A stretch of DNA of 46,686 nt from Chlorobiaceae bacterium (GTDB lineage Bacteria; Bacteroidota; Chlorobiia; Chlorobiales; Chlorobiaceae), in contig JAFGMZ010000033.1 in assembly GCA_016927285.1 (NCBI GenBank), forward strand, positions 1-46,686, read 5' to 3'. A program made the position numbers and the translations under genes. Shown here one piece after another: positions 18,653 to 28,420 of the stretch. Position 1 is the first letter of the stretch. Each line of letters opens with the position of its first letter. The notes beneath the pieces were generated by a model, which saw nothing but the letters and a program-made list of their open reading frames with translations, had not been told where the DNA came from and did no database searches.

Positions 18653-18891
18653 GATGTAAGGAAGAATACTGATTTTTTCAGGGCACAGCTGAAAAGTTAC
18701 TGCTCGAACCGATTGTTTCATTGGGCGGTGCTCGAATTCCTCATGTACTAAGGGGATATTCCGGTTTCTGCGTTCCGCCCGCTTTACTCTCAGGCCGCTC
18801 ATGACACTTTTAAAGGGAGCCCTTAAATTATGCTTTGTCAGTCTAATATAGGGAATTTTCCTGTGTCACATCTGCCAGGGTCCGATTTCGC

Positions 18892-19515
18892 TCAGTCCGG
18901 TCTGATGATGCGGGCAGCGCATACGTAACGCTGATCGTAATAAAGGGAATCCAGTCGATCGATACGCACACCGCGGCTTGTCGATACATGAGCGAAGCTG
19001 TTGTCGCCCATATAGATGCCTACATGGTCGATAGTTTTTCCTCTGTTACTGAAAAAGACGAGATCTCCTGGCCGGAGTCTGTTGCGGGGAACAACCTTGC
19101 CGAGAGATGCCATATCAGCAGAGGTTCTCGGCATCAGGAGCTGGAATGTTTCCTCATAAAGATACTGCACGAAGCCCGAGCAGTCGAAGCCGTCGAGAGA
19201 CCTGCCACCCCACCGGTATACGGTACCGAATCGCTCCCTGATCGAAGAAAACAGCTGGAGGATCTCATGCCCCGATACTTTAACAGGTAGTTCTTCCGTC
19301 ACCGGGTCGGGAGAGCCCGGAACGATTCTCGATATATGTGTTTTTCTCTTTTTTAAGCTATATTTACAGTCTGGATCGTAGCGGGAGCCGGAAGAGGCGC
19401 TGCTGCATCCCGCAAGCATCGCCAGAAGCAAAGCATAAAGCATCGCGGGTCGAAGGGTATCGTAATACCCTTTTTTTTGAGAGGATAGGATCAACCGGTC
19501 GAGGACCTGTCTCAT
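18892..19515 (-). CDS. NlpC/P60 lipoprotein endopeptidase
   Basis: Predicted outer-membrane-anchored peptidoglycan DL-endopeptidase that cuts within stem peptides. The 207-residue protein has a lipobox LLAMLAGC ending at Cys37, a short linker, and an NlpC/P60 domain at about 85-205. The catalytic Cys is in LDGFDCSGFVQYLY, the catalytic His in TIDHVGIYMGDN, and a further His in FAHVSTSRGV. Related to E. coli MepS/NlpC. The start at 19515 leaves positive charges before the hydrophobic core; the internal ATG at 19443 would remove them, so I prefer the longer form. Divergent from lysC. Confidence 0.88.
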   Translation of the reverse strand: MRQVLDRLILSSQKKGYYDTLRPAMLYALLLAMLAGCSSASSGSRYDPDCKYSLKKRKTHISRIVPGSPDPVTEELPVKVSGHEILQLFSSIRERFGTVYRWGGRSLDGFDCSGFVQYLYEETFQLLMPRTSADMASLGKVVPRNRLRPGDLVFFSNRGKTIDHVGIYMGDNSFAHVSTSRGVRIDRLDSLYYDQRYVCAARIIRPD

Positions 19516-19640
19516 AAAGCGTTTTTTTCTGTCTTTTTCCTGATAGAAGATGACGTTTCTCTTAATAAGCTTTGACGGATGGGGATAAAAATAAGCGAAA
19601 TTTCAGCAATCAGAGAATCTTAACCTTACCGTTTGCACTT

Positions 19641-21056
19641 ATGGCGGTCATGAAATTCGGTGGAACCTCGGTTGGCAACGCCAGGGCAATGCAGCAGGCC
19701 ATAGATCTTGTTGTCCGTGAAAAGAAGAACGGAGCGCCGCTTGCGGTGCTCAGCGCATGCAGCGGTATTACCAACAAGCTGGTACGCCTTGCCGAAGCTT
19801 CGGGTCGAAGCGCTCTTGACGAAGCGCTTGTGATTGCGGCGGAGGTTCGTCAGCATCACCTCACGATTGCAGATGAATTGATCACGACGCCGGCAGTGAA
19901 ATCAGAGGTTACCTCAAAGATCGGGGAATATGTTTCGAAGCTTGAGATGCTGGCCCGGGGCGTCGATATCGTCGGCGAACTGACCGAACGGTCGAAAGAT
20001 ATGTTTTTTTCATTCGGAGAACTGCTTTCAACAACGGTGTTCGCAGCAGCAATGAAGGAACAGGGGCATATCGCGGAGTGGATCGATGTTCGCAGAGTGA
20101 TGATCACGGATGACAATTTCGGATTTGCGCGTCCTCTTTCAGAAGTTTGCGAGGCAAATACGTCGGCCATAATCAGACCCCTGCTCGAAGCGGGAACCAT
20201 AGTGGTTACGCAGGGGTATATCGGCGCCACAACCTCCGGACGCACCACGACGCTCGGACGGGGTGGATCTGATTTTTCCGCAGCTCTTTTCGGCGCATGG
20301 CTTGGCGATAACGCTATCCAGATATGGACCGATGTGGACGGAGTTATGACCTGCGATCCGAGACTCGTACCCGAAGCCCGCAGCATCAGGATCATGACGT
20401 TCAGCGAGGCTGCCGAACTTGCCTATCTCGGCGCAAAGGTTCTGCATCCGGATACCATAGCGCCTGCGGTCGAGAAGAATATTCCGGTTTATGTGCTTAA
20501 TACCTGGCATCCCGACGCAAAAGGCACACTGATTACCGATGATCCTGAGCGGCTTGCGGGCATGAGCTACGGCGGCCTGGTCAAGTCTATTGCCGTCAAG
20601 AAAGGGCAATGCATCATCAACATCCGCTCCAATCGCATGCTTGGACGCTACGGGTTTATGACCGAACTGTTCGGTGCGTTTTCTCGTTACGGTGTCTCGA
20701 TCGAAATGATCTCGTCAAGCGAGGTGTCGGTTTCGGTCACGGTCGATGACAAGTGTTTCAGCGAAGAACTGTTACAGGATCTCAGAGCGCTTGGTCAGGT
20801 GGATATTGAACATGCCGTGGCCACGGTCAGCGTGGTGGGGGATAATCTCAGGATGGCGAAGGGCGTTGCCGGACGGATTTTCAGTTCGCTCCGGAATGTC
20901 AATCTCAGGATGATCTCTCAGGGTTCATCAGAAATCAATGTTGGTTTCGTCGTGGAGGAGATGGATGTCAACGAGGCAGTCAATACTTTGCATCATGAAT
21001 TTTTTTCCGGAGAGGAGACAGCCGGAATCTTTGAAAAACCGGCAGGAAATCCGTAA
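19641..21056 (+). CDS. lysC: aspartate kinase, monofunctional with ACT domains
   Basis: Phosphorylates aspartate, the entry step to lysine, methionine and threonine. The 471-residue form begins [14 protein letters not shown], the kinase signature. Other family motifs are [25 protein letters not shown] and the [17 protein letters not shown] segment. Two C-terminal ACT domains (about 310-460) suggest feedback inhibition by an amino acid. The track-length start at 19572 adds a poorly conserved leader, so I prefer the ATG at 19641. No homoserine dehydrogenase domain is attached. purM begins 43 nt downstream. Confidence 0.95.
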   Translation: MAVMKFGGTSVGNARAMQQAIDLVVREKKNGAPLAVLSACSGITNKLVRLAEASGRSALDEALVIAAEVRQHHLTIADELITTPAVKSEVTSKIGEYVSKLEMLARGVDIVGELTERSKDMFFSFGELLSTTVFAAAMKEQGHIAEWIDVRRVMITDDNFGFARPLSEVCEANTSAIIRPLLEAGTIVVTQGYIGATTSGRTTTLGRGGSDFSAALFGAWLGDNAIQIWTDVDGVMTCDPRLVPEARSIRIMTFSEAAELAYLGAKVLHPDTIAPAVEKNIPVYVLNTWHPDAKGTLITDDPERLAGMSYGGLVKSIAVKKGQCIINIRSNRMLGRYGFMTELFGAFSRYGVSIEMISSSEVSVSVTVDDKCFSEELLQDLRALGQVDIEHAVATVSVVGDNLRMAKGVAGRIFSSLRNVNLRMISQGSSEINVGFVVEEMDVNEAVNTLHHEFFSGEETAGIFEKPAGNP

Positions 21057-21099
21057 GGGAGAGCCGGAGTTAAACGTATAAACAAAAGAGTACGCTGCG

Positions 21100-22089
21100 A
21101 TGGATTATAAGAAAGCCGGAGTCGATATCGGTGCGGGGGAAGAATTTGTCCGCATGATCAAACCTCAGGTGCGTCAGACCTTTACGCCCGGAGTCATAAC
21201 AGATATCGGCGCTTTCGGCGGTTTTTTTCAGCCTGATTTTACCGGATACAGCAGGCCGGTGCTGGTCAGCAGTATCGATGGCGTAGGCACCAAGCTGAAA
21301 ATCGCCATTGAACTTGGAGTCTATGATACGGTGGGTTCATGTCTTGTGAACCACTGCGTGAACGACATTCTCGTCTGCGGAGCAAAACCGCTTTTCTTTC
21401 TCGATTATTATGCATGCGGCAAGCTTACTCCGTCCATAGCTGCAGGGGTTGTTACCGGGATGGTGAATGCCTGCCGGGAGAATGGTTGTGCGCTTATCGG
21501 AGGCGAGACAGCAGAGATGCCCGGAGTCTACGATGAGGCCGATTTCGATCTTGCCGGTTCTATTGTTGGCGTGGTCGATCACGAAAAAATCGTGAACGGA
21601 ACTTCGATCGAGGAGGGCGACGTGCTGATTGGACTGCCCTCTACAGGACTTCATACAAACGGCTATTCGCTTGCCCGCAAAGTTTTCGAAGGCCGTATGG
21701 GGGAGCGTTTCGAGGGTCTCGGCGGTACCGTTGGCGAAGAGTTGCTCAAGGTGCATCGGAGTTACCTGCAGGTGATCGCACCGCTTTCCGGCAATTGCGA
21801 TGTCAGAGGATTGTCTCATATTACTGGCGGCGGGTTGACTGGCAATACGATGCGTATCGTTCCCAAGGGGTTGACTCTCGCAGTTGACTGGGCATCATGG
21901 CCTGAGCCGGCTATTTTCGATATCCTTCGAAAGGAAGGCGAGGTGCCGGAAGAGGATATGCGTCGTACCTTCAACCTGGGGATTGGTCTTGTGATGGTCA
22001 TCCGCAGGGACGGAGTGCGCAAAATCATGGACTATTTGAAATCAAAAGGCGAAATTTCATACATTATAGGTCACGTTACCAGAACCTGA
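21100..22089 (+). CDS. purM: phosphoribosylformylglycinamidine cyclo-ligase
   Basis: Closes the imidazole ring in purine synthesis, converting FGAM to AIR with ATP. The 329-residue protein has the family motifs [48 protein letters not shown] and [12 protein letters not shown], then [15 protein letters not shown] and [14 protein letters not shown]. Length is normal. It lies between lysC and plsY, all on the plus strand with small gaps, though these genes share no pathway. A short hairpin (GGGTTC pairing with GAACCC, about 22118-22145) lies between purM and plsY but has no T tract. Confidence 0.96.
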   Translation: MDYKKAGVDIGAGEEFVRMIKPQVRQTFTPGVITDIGAFGGFFQPDFTGYSRPVLVSSIDGVGTKLKIAIELGVYDTVGSCLVNHCVNDILVCGAKPLFFLDYYACGKLTPSIAAGVVTGMVNACRENGCALIGGETAEMPGVYDEADFDLAGSIVGVVDHEKIVNGTSIEEGDVLIGLPSTGLHTNGYSLARKVFEGRMGERFEGLGGTVGEELLKVHRSYLQVIAPLSGNCDVRGLSHITGGGLTGNTMRIVPKGLTLAVDWASWPEPAIFDILRKEGEVPEEDMRRTFNLGIGLVMVIRRDGVRKIMDYLKSKGEISYIIGHVTRT

Positions 22090-22164
22090 GAATCTTTTCC
22101 GGTTTTCCGTAAAACGGGTTCAGCTGTCTTCGGCAAGCCGAACCCCTAACGTAATCAAGACGCA

Positions 22165-22872
22165 ATGCTGACGTTACTTGCCATCATAACAGTGAGCTAC
22201 ATTATCGGGTCCATTCCTACCAGCATCGTGGCGGGAAAAATGCTCAAGGGTATCGACATCCGTAAGTTCGGAAGCGGTAATGCCGGAGGAACCAATGCCT
22301 TTCGGGTGCTTGGCTGGAAAACCGGTCTTGCGGTTACGCTGATCGATATCGTCAAGGGTGTCGTCGCAGCCGTGTCTGTGGTGGCGTTTTTCCGTCATTA
22401 TCCCATCGATGTTTTTCCCGATATGAACGAGGTTGCTTTGCGCCTGGTTGCCGGCATCAGCGCGGTTATCGGCCATGTTTTCACGGTCTTTGCCGGATTC
22501 AAGGGGGGCAAGGGGGTCAGTACGGCTGCAGGTATGCTCATTGGTATTGCGCCGGTAAGCATGCTGATGGTTATCGGCGTATTTCTGCTTACCGTCTATA
22601 TTTCTCGTTATGTTTCAGTTGCTTCGATGCTTGCCGCCGTTGCGTTTCCGCTTATCATCGCTATCCGTAAATATATTTTCGAACTCGGCAGCGGTCTGGA
22701 TTACTACATAAGGCTTTTCGGTGCCCCTGTTTCTTTTCATGACAGTCTCGATTATCATCTGCTGATCTTCGGTCTGATTGTAGCTCTTGGTATTCTCTAT
22801 ACCCATCGAGCAAACATCAGGAGGCTGCTGTCGGGGACCGAGAATCGTGTAACGTTCGGAAAGCATTCGTGA
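22165..22872 (+). CDS. plsY: acyl-phosphate glycerol-3-phosphate acyltransferase PlsY
   Basis: Integral membrane enzyme that transfers an acyl group from acyl-phosphate to sn-glycerol-3-phosphate, starting phospholipid synthesis. The 235-residue protein has the three PlsY motifs: [35 protein letters not shown] and the glycine-rich loop [19 protein letters not shown]. Five or six hydrophobic segments are visible. A slightly long loop near the C-terminus (about 165-195) precedes the last segment. The stop overlaps the gpsA start (GTGA), and both proteins handle glycerol-3-phosphate, which supports coupling. Confidence 0.95.
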   Translation: MLTLLAIITVSYIIGSIPTSIVAGKMLKGIDIRKFGSGNAGGTNAFRVLGWKTGLAVTLIDIVKGVVAAVSVVAFFRHYPIDVFPDMNEVALRLVAGISAVIGHVFTVFAGFKGGKGVSTAAGMLIGIAPVSMLMVIGVFLLTVYISRYVSVASMLAAVAFPLIIAIRKYIFELGSGLDYYIRLFGAPVSFHDSLDYHLLIFGLIVALGILYTHRANIRRLLSGTENRVTFGKHS

Positions 22873-23891
22873 CCAATCTTTCAGAACCTCTACGCATAGC
22901 CGTTCTTGGCGCTGGAAGCTGGGGTACCACGCTTGCGGTTCTTCTGGCAAAAAAAGGGTATTCTGTGGCGCTCTGGGCCCATCGTCCGGAATTCGCCAGG
23001 CAGCTTTCTTCCGAACGCGAAAATCGCCGTTACCTTGCATCCGTGAGTTTTCCGGATAACCTGCGTGTTTCCGAATCTCTTCTCGATGCGGCTTCTTCTT
23101 CGTCCCTGATCGTAACCGCGGTGCCCTCACAGGCTCTTCGTGAAACTGCCGAACAGCTCAGAGACATTGTCTTCGAGGGTAAGATCATCGTGAATGTTGC
23201 CAAGGGTATTGAGCTGCAAACCGGTAAACGCATGTCGGAAGTGCTGCTTGAAACCATTCCCGGGCTTAAGCCTGCGCAGGTAGCCGCGCTCTATGGCCCT
23301 AGTCATGCCGAGGAGGTCTCTAAAGAACAGCCGACCACGGTTGTCGCCTCTTCGCCATCGCAGGAAACGGCAAGAAAGGTTCAGGAGGCGTTTCATACCA
23401 GCATGTTTCGCGTCTATACCAATACCGACATTACTGGCGTGGAAATAGCCGGCTCCGTGAAAAATATCATCGCTATTGCTGCGGGTATTTCTGACGGTAT
23501 CGGGTACGGAGACAATGCGAAAGCAGCAATCATCACGCGGGGTCTTGCAGAAATGTCGAGGCTCTGCGATCGTCTTGGCGGTGATCCGGTAACGGTTTCA
23601 GGGCTATCGGGTATCGGCGATCTGGTCGTTACCTGTCTGAGCCGGCACAGCCGGAATCGCTATGTCGGCGAAGAGATCGGAAGAGGTAGATCTCTTGACG
23701 ATGTAGTAAGCCATATGAATATGGTTGCCGAAGGGGTGCATACTTCTAAAGCCGTCTACGAGTTGAGCCAAAAGCTTGGCGTCGAAATGCCCATTACTCA
23801 GACGGTGTACCAGATGCTTTTTGAGAAGAAGCCCGTTCAGCAGGCCATCCTCGACCTTATGACCCGCGAGCCGAAAGATGAAGTATATTAG
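22869..23891 (+). CDS. gpsA: NAD(P)-dependent glycerol-3-phosphate dehydrogenase
   Basis: Reduces dihydroxyacetone phosphate to sn-glycerol-3-phosphate, the PlsY substrate. The 340-residue protein has an N-terminal nucleotide-binding motif [14 protein letters not shown], then [32 protein letters not shown] and the catalytic lysine region [15 protein letters not shown]. The C-terminal motif is [17 protein letters not shown]. It starts with GTG at 22869, overlapping the plsY stop by 4 nt. It ends only 7 nt before the 3' end of convergent sixA, leaving no room for a separate terminator. Confidence 0.96.
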   Translation: MTNLSEPLRIAVLGAGSWGTTLAVLLAKKGYSVALWAHRPEFARQLSSERENRRYLASVSFPDNLRVSESLLDAASSSSLIVTAVPSQALRETAEQLRDIVFEGKIIVNVAKGIELQTGKRMSEVLLETIPGLKPAQVAALYGPSHAEEVSKEQPTTVVASSPSQETARKVQEAFHTSMFRVYTNTDITGVEIAGSVKNIIAIAAGISDGIGYGDNAKAAIITRGLAEMSRLCDRLGGDPVTVSGLSGIGDLVVTCLSRHSRNRYVGEEIGRGRSLDDVVSHMNMVAEGVHTSKAVYELSQKLGVEMPITQTVYQMLFEKKPVQQAILDLMTREPKDEVY

Positions 23892-23898
23892 CTGTCTT

Positions 23899-24384
23899 TT
23901 ACTTTTTCGGATAGTCGTACCATATTCTCGATCCTGTGCGATCGCCGGCATCGCTCCAGTTTCCCGCCATATCGATCCGCACAATCCCGCAGGTAACCAT
24001 ATTGTCGAGATCTTCCCCGGTCAGCAGGTTTGAAAACTCGGTTATGACAGGGTTGTGACCGAAGAGCATCGCCGATGCGCTGCTGTCCGGAAACGCACGG
24101 ACAATCTGCAGGAGATCGCCGGTGCCTCCGGTGTATATGGCCATGTCCTGAACTATAGCTTCAACCGGATAGCCGAGTACTCCGGCAAATATGCCAGCAG
24201 TCGTGATCGCACGGTTTGCCGGGCTTGATACCATCATTCCAGGCAGAATTTTTTTTTCTTTAAGACGTTGGGCCATGAGCGGCGCCGATTCCATGCCGCG
24301 GTCGTTCAACGGTCTGTCGAAATCGCTGATCAGAGAGTTGTTCCAGCTTGATTTCGCGTGCCTGACCAGGTAGAGGGTTCTCAT
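23899..24384 (-). CDS. sixA: SixA-type phosphohistidine phosphatase
   Basis: Small histidine-phosphatase-superfamily enzyme of 161 residues, probably removing phosphate from phosphohistidine or a similar substrate. The catalytic RHG-like motif is LYLVRHAKSSW at the N-terminus, the second catalytic His is in AMLFGHNPVITEF, and the arginine-bearing SSPANRAITTA fits the family. The alpha-helical insert of larger phosphoglycerate mutases is missing, as in SixA. Its start overlaps the nagZ stop by 4 nt, so it is translated with nagZ and the clpB half-gene, though no shared role is known. Confidence 0.85.
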   Translation of the reverse strand: MRTLYLVRHAKSSWNNSLISDFDRPLNDRGMESAPLMAQRLKEKKILPGMMVSSPANRAITTAGIFAGVLGYPVEAIVQDMAIYTGGTGDLLQIVRAFPDSSASAMLFGHNPVITEFSNLLTGEDLDNMVTCGIVRIDMAGNWSDAGDRTGSRIWYDYPKK

Positions 24385-25505
24385 TTGCAGTAATAGATAA
24401 AGCGTTCCTTGAGTTTCATGATCCGCTGATAGGAGCGGTCGATACGATTTTTGCTTATTGAGCCCTCTCGGACCAGGCGATGCAGAATCGAAGAGGCTTT
24501 ATCAGCTATAGCCGGATCATAGGCCGTGTTGTTTCCGAAAAGCAGAATATCCACGCCAGCCTGTACGGCAAGCCGGATCGACTCATCAAGTCCGTAATGG
24601 CCGGCAATGGCTTGCATCTGCATGTCATCGCTCAGAATAACCCCTTCAAAACGGAGTTGATTGCGAAGCTTCAGGTCAAGCGTTTTTTTCGAAAGGGTTG
24701 CGGGGTGGCGGCTGTCAAGCCGACGGTTGAATACGTGTGCGGTCATGATGGCATCGTCGTAACCGGCATCGATCATTGCCCGGTAGGGTTCAAGTTCTTT
24801 TTCGGTCCAGCGTACGGTAACATCAGTGAAATCCTTATGGGTGTCGGTCGTCGAACTGCCGTGTCCGGGAAAGTGCTTGAATACGGGAATGACTCCCTCT
24901 TCTCTGAATACCGCTGCCGTCAGCAGGGCGTGTTTCGTTACAACTGCCGGGTCGGCAGAGTAACTGCGCCCAAGTCTGCCGATGACCGGATTGTCAGGAT
25001 TGGTATTCAGGTCGAGCACCGGGGCGAGGTTCATGTTTATGCAGCCGGCTCTCATTGTAAGGGCGTTTTTTCGGGCAGCAGCGATCGTGCTGTCAGGATT
25101 GTCGAGATTGCCGAGATGCAGCGCCGAGACAGTGCGCGGAAATCCTTTCGATGCCTTAAGCCGGTTAACTTTGCCGCCTTCCTGATCAATTGCGATGAAG
25201 AGCGGGATATCGGAGATCCCCTGAAGTCCGACGGTAAGCTTTCCAAGCTGTTCCGGATTTGCGATGTTTCGTACAGGCGACTTCATGGGAACATCGTAGT
25301 CGAACAGCACAATGCCGCCGATATGGTGTTTGCGTATATCCTCAACGATTTCAGGAGCGTCTTCGATGGCGAGTCCTCGGAAGCCGATCATGAGCATCTG
25401 ACCGATTTTTATCGATAGGCTGTCAGCTCCCTGGCCGGCATAGACGTGCCGGCCAGGGAGGAGCATGACGAGCAGCAGTGCGGCAAGAACAGGTTTTGTT
25501 ATCAC
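24381..25505 (-). CDS. nagZ: glycoside hydrolase family 3 beta-N-acetylhexosaminidase (NagZ-like)
   Basis: Removes N-acetylglucosamine from peptidoglycan fragments. The 374-residue protein has [25 protein letters not shown], the NagZ signature [14 protein letters not shown] (about 210-223, with the acid/base His/Asp pair) and the nucleophile Asp in [13 protein letters not shown]. The N-terminus carries a signal-like stretch (hydrophobic about 5-17, ending near VYAG), so unlike cytosolic E. coli NagZ this one may act in the periplasm. It overlaps clpB upstream and sixA downstream by 4 nt each. Confidence 0.92.
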   Translation of the reverse strand: MITKPVLAALLLVMLLPGRHVYAGQGADSLSIKIGQMLMIGFRGLAIEDAPEIVEDIRKHHIGGIVLFDYDVPMKSPVRNIANPEQLGKLTVGLQGISDIPLFIAIDQEGGKVNRLKASKGFPRTVSALHLGNLDNPDSTIAAARKNALTMRAGCINMNLAPVLDLNTNPDNPVIGRLGRSYSADPAVVTKHALLTAAVFREEGVIPVFKHFPGHGSSTTDTHKDFTDVTVRWTEKELEPYRAMIDAGYDDAIMTAHVFNRRLDSRHPATLSKKTLDLKLRNQLRFEGVILSDDMQMQAIAGHYGLDESIRLAVQAGVDILLFGNNTAYDPAIADKASSILHRLVREGSISKNRIDRSYQRIMKLKERFIYYCK

Positions 25506-26830
25506 GCTTCTCCCGCAGTTACAGCGATCCGCATTTCGCCTTCCGACAGATCGATCGATACGCCGTCTCCTTCCTGAACTGAACCGGAGAGAATCATTTC
25601 TGACAGCTTATTGGTGATTTTTCGCTGCAAGACGCGTTTGAGCGGTCGCGCTCCGAAAACCGGATCGAATCCTGCATTTGCAAGCCAGTCGAGTGCCTCC
25701 GGAGTGATCTCCATTGCTATGCGCTGACGCATGGCAGTGGCTCTGATGCGATCGAACTGCACCTGTACGATATGACGCAGGTCTTCTCTCGACAGCGGGG
25801 TAAACAGGATGATTTCATCGATTCTGTTCAGGAATTCGGGACGGACCTGTTGTTTCAGTAAAAGAAACAGCTTGTCGTGCAGTCCGGCGAGCACCGAGTC
25901 ACGATCCATGCCGTCAATTTTTTCCATTTCCGACTGGATCAGGTGGGCTCCGATATTGCTCGTCATGATGATGATGGTGTTCTTGAAGTTCACCGTATGA
26001 CCTTTGCTGTCGGTCAGCCTTCCGTCATCGAGAATCTGAAGCAGGATGTTGAATACATCCGGATGCGCTTTTTCTATTTCGTCGAGCAAAACAACCGAAA
26101 ACGGCTTGCGTCTTACTGCTTCAGTGAGCTGCCCCCCCTCTTCGTAGCCGACATAGCCGGGAGGAGCCCCAACCAGGCGACTGACATTGTGAGACTCCAT
26201 GTATTCGCTCATGTCGATACGGATAAGAGCGTCTTCGTCATCGAAAAGATATTCGGCAAGGGTACGGGCAAGTTCGGTTTTTCCGACGCCGGTCGGGCCG
26301 AGAAAGATAAAGGAACCGATAGGCCGCTTTTCGTCTCCCATGCCTGCTCGGGATCGTTTTACCGCCTCGCTGACCGCGCTGACAGCCTCGTGCTGTCCGA
26401 TTACCCGTTTGTGCAGCTCATCCTCTATGCCGAGCAGCTTCTGCCTTTCAGACTGAAGCATCTTGCTGACCGGAATACCGGTCCAGCGTGAGACGATGTC
26501 GGCAATATCTTCAGCGTCTATTTCTTCTTTCATGATAAGGTCGCCTGCAGCTTGTTTTTCTTCTATTTTTTTGCGGTTTTCCTCGATCTGGCGTTCGATG
26601 CGAGCAATGCGGCCATAACGGATTTCGGCTACTTTACCGTAGTCGCCCTGCCGTTCATGTTCTTCAGCCTGGACTCTTAGCTGTTCGAGTTCCGACTTCA
26701 GGTCCCGTGATGCACTGATCAGTTCTTTTTCACTGTCCCACTGGGCTTTTATACGAGTCTGTTCCTCGACAAGCCCGGCAAGCTGTTTTTCGATTTCCTG
26801 CAGTCGCAGTTTTGTATCGGCGGTACTCAT
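25502..26830 (-). CDS. clpB: ClpB C-terminal half (M domain remainder plus AAA2), split chaperone
   Basis: Corresponds to the second half of the ClpB disaggregase, which works with DnaK to pull apart protein aggregates. The 442-residue protein starts with a coiled coil (about 5-100) matching the later part of the M domain, then [11 protein letters not shown], Walker [12 protein letters not shown] (about 179-189), the pore loop [13 protein letters not shown], Walker [14 protein letters not shown] and sensor-2 [11 protein letters not shown]. The N-domain, NBD1 and first M-domain helix are absent, and the 128 nt upstream contain no remnant of them. The ORF is intact, so this is probably a genuine split protein whose NBD1 partner is encoded elsewhere, rather than a pseudogene. 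First gene of clpB-nagZ-sixA. Confidence 0.9.
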   Translation of the reverse strand: MSTADTKLRLQEIEKQLAGLVEEQTRIKAQWDSEKELISASRDLKSELEQLRVQAEEHERQGDYGKVAEIRYGRIARIERQIEENRKKIEEKQAAGDLIMKEEIDAEDIADIVSRWTGIPVSKMLQSERQKLLGIEDELHKRVIGQHEAVSAVSEAVKRSRAGMGDEKRPIGSFIFLGPTGVGKTELARTLAEYLFDDEDALIRIDMSEYMESHNVSRLVGAPPGYVGYEEGGQLTEAVRRKPFSVVLLDEIEKAHPDVFNILLQILDDGRLTDSKGHTVNFKNTIIIMTSNIGAHLIQSEMEKIDGMDRDSVLAGLHDKLFLLLKQQVRPEFLNRIDEIILFTPLSREDLRHIVQVQFDRIRATAMRQRIAMEITPEALDWLANAGFDPVFGARPLKRVLQRKITNKLSEMILSGSVQEGDGVSIDLSEGEMRIAVTAGEA

Positions 26831-26868
26831 AGGTTCTCTCTTGTTTGATTACCGGATGTGAATAACAA

Positions 26869-26896
26869 ATAATGTTGTAAATTAAACGTCAGTCAA
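26869..26896 (-). promoter_or_regulatory. sigma70-like promoter for clpB-nagZ-sixA
   Basis: On the minus strand TTGACT (26896-26891) is followed after 16 nt by CATTAT (26874-26869). This matches five of six -35 positions and four of six -10 positions. It sits 39 nt before the clpB start in the divergent gap with kdsA. No CIRCE element or sigma32-like CCCCAT box was seen. Confidence 0.4.
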
Positions 26897-26958
26897 AATG
26901 TGTTTCGATTCTTGCTTTTCCGATAAAGTTAAATCCAAATAAAACAACCGGTAACATC

Positions 26959-27789
26959 GTGCAAAAGTTCTCCATCGGCACTATTGGCCTACCCGGGGCA
27001 GGATCGCTTTTTTTTATTGCTGGTCCATGCGTTATCGAAAGCCGGGATATGGCGTTTGCCGTAGCCGGGGAGTTGCAGCGCATTTCCTTAGCTGAAGGAG
27101 TGCCTTTCATTTTCAAGGGTTCGTATCGCAAGGCAAACCGATCATCGGCAACATCCTTTACCGGTATTGGCGACGAAGAAGCTCTTGGTGTGCTTGCAGA
27201 GATCAGGGAGCGTTTCGGCATGCCGGTACTGACCGATGTGCATGAGGTTGCCGAGGTTGAGCGTGCTGCGCCATTTGTCGATGTGCTCCAGATCCCGGCT
27301 TTTCTCTCTCGCCAGACGGAGCTGCTTGCCGCCGCCGGGCGGAGCGGCCGGGCAGTCAATATCAAGAAAGGACAGTTTATGGCTCCCGGCGACATGGCGC
27401 TTGCCGCGGCCAAGGTTGCCGGTACCGGTAACAGCCGCATCATGTTGACGGAACGGGGTTCAAGTTTTGGCTATCATAACTTAGTGGTGGATTTTCGGGG
27501 TATCCCGCAAATGGCCGAAACCGGTTATCCTGTAGTCTACGATGCAACTCACAGCCTGCAGCTTCCCGGTGCGGGCAACGGTGTTTCCGGAGGCGAGCGA
27601 CAATTCCTGCTCCCTCTCGCACGAGCTGCCGTCGCGGCCGGGGTGAACGGTCTTTTTTTTGAAGTGCACCCGGATCCGGCGTCGGCGCTTTCCGATGCGG
27701 CGACCCAGATAGCTCTCGGAGATTTTGCAGGAGTCGTCAATGAGCTGCAGCAGCTTTCCAGATGCGTGCAGTCTATCCATTCACGTTAA
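26959..27789 (+). CDS. kdsA: 3-deoxy-8-phosphooctulonate (Kdo-8-P) synthase
   Basis: Condenses phosphoenolpyruvate with arabinose-5-phosphate to Kdo-8-phosphate, a precursor of the LPS inner core. The 276-residue sequence has [69 protein letters not shown] and [14 protein letters not shown]. The Cys in AGPCVIES, where E. coli-type enzymes carry Asn, points to the metal-dependent class. It starts with GTG at 26959. The KdsC-like gene follows after 15 nt. Confidence 0.95.
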   Translation: MQKFSIGTIGLPGAGSLFFIAGPCVIESRDMAFAVAGELQRISLAEGVPFIFKGSYRKANRSSATSFTGIGDEEALGVLAEIRERFGMPVLTDVHEVAEVERAAPFVDVLQIPAFLSRQTELLAAAGRSGRAVNIKKGQFMAPGDMALAAAKVAGTGNSRIMLTERGSSFGYHNLVVDFRGIPQMAETGYPVVYDATHSLQLPGAGNGVSGGERQFLLPLARAAVAAGVNGLFFEVHPDPASALSDAATQIALGDFAGVVNELQQLSRCVQSIHSR

Positions 27790-27804
27790 AACAGGAAGAA
27801 CGTT

Positions 27805-28377
27805 TTGTCAGGTTTTCAGTATTTCGGCATGGAGCCTTCGCTGGCCGACCCCTCCTCCAGGATACAGCAGGCGCTGCTGGCGGTCAGGGCTGTCATATTT
27901 CCCGTTGATGGCGTATTGAACGGTCCTCGAATTACCTTCGACAGTCATGGTGGAGAAATCGTCTCCATTTCCAACCGTGACGCTTCGGCGATCAGGGCGG
28001 CGATCGATCAGGGACTGCATGTTGCCGCACTCTCCTCCCGGGATGCAGGCGGGTTCAGACCGGTGCTCGAAGCGCTCGGCGTGAGAAATATCTATCTCGG
28101 GGCATCGAGTCTTCTCGATGCTTACGAGGCTTTTTGTCGGGAGCGCGGTCTCGACGACGAAGCATGCGCCTATATCGGCGATGACATTGTCGATGTTCCC
28201 GTACTTGAACGGGCAGGTTTTCCCGTCACCCCGATCGATGGTGCGGATTATCTCAGGAACCGGGTGGGATATATTTCAGCATACGAAGGAGGGAAAGGGT
28301 GTATTCGGGAAGTTGTGGAGATGGTGCTGCAGCAGCAGGGAAAGCTTGCATTTGGCGATCAGGCAGCTGAGCCTTAG
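27805..28377 (+). CDS. KdsC-like HAD protein lacking the catalytic aspartate
   Basis: By context and overall sequence this is the KdsC family (Kdo-8-P phosphatase), placed right after kdsA. However, motif I reads IFPVDGVLNGP (residues 31-41), where active enzymes have DVDGVLTDG: the nucleophilic Asp is Pro33. The motif III lysine (SNKL in E. coli) is Leu103. The second motif I Asp (D35), a Ser in motif II (SSRD), GDDIVD (125-130) and the C-terminal GGKGCIREVVEMVL are kept. I therefore expect no phosphatase activity; a structural or regulatory role is possible. The start is TTG at 27805, with AGGAAG 6 nt upstream; ATG at 27829 is the alternative. Confidence 0.82.
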   Translation: MSGFQYFGMEPSLADPSSRIQQALLAVRAVIFPVDGVLNGPRITFDSHGGEIVSISNRDASAIRAAIDQGLHVAALSSRDAGGFRPVLEALGVRNIYLGASSLLDAYEAFCRERGLDDEACAYIGDDIVDVPVLERAGFPVTPIDGADYLRNRVGYISAYEGGKGCIREVVEMVLQQQGKLAFGDQAAEP

Positions 28378-28420
28378 GCATTCCTTTCTGTTGTTTTCTC
28401 CATCGGTTTTTTACCGGGCA

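Noticed and set aside
19516-19640. possible lysine riboswitch before lysC
   Set aside because: None of the conserved lysine-RNA boxes is present and the gap is too short.
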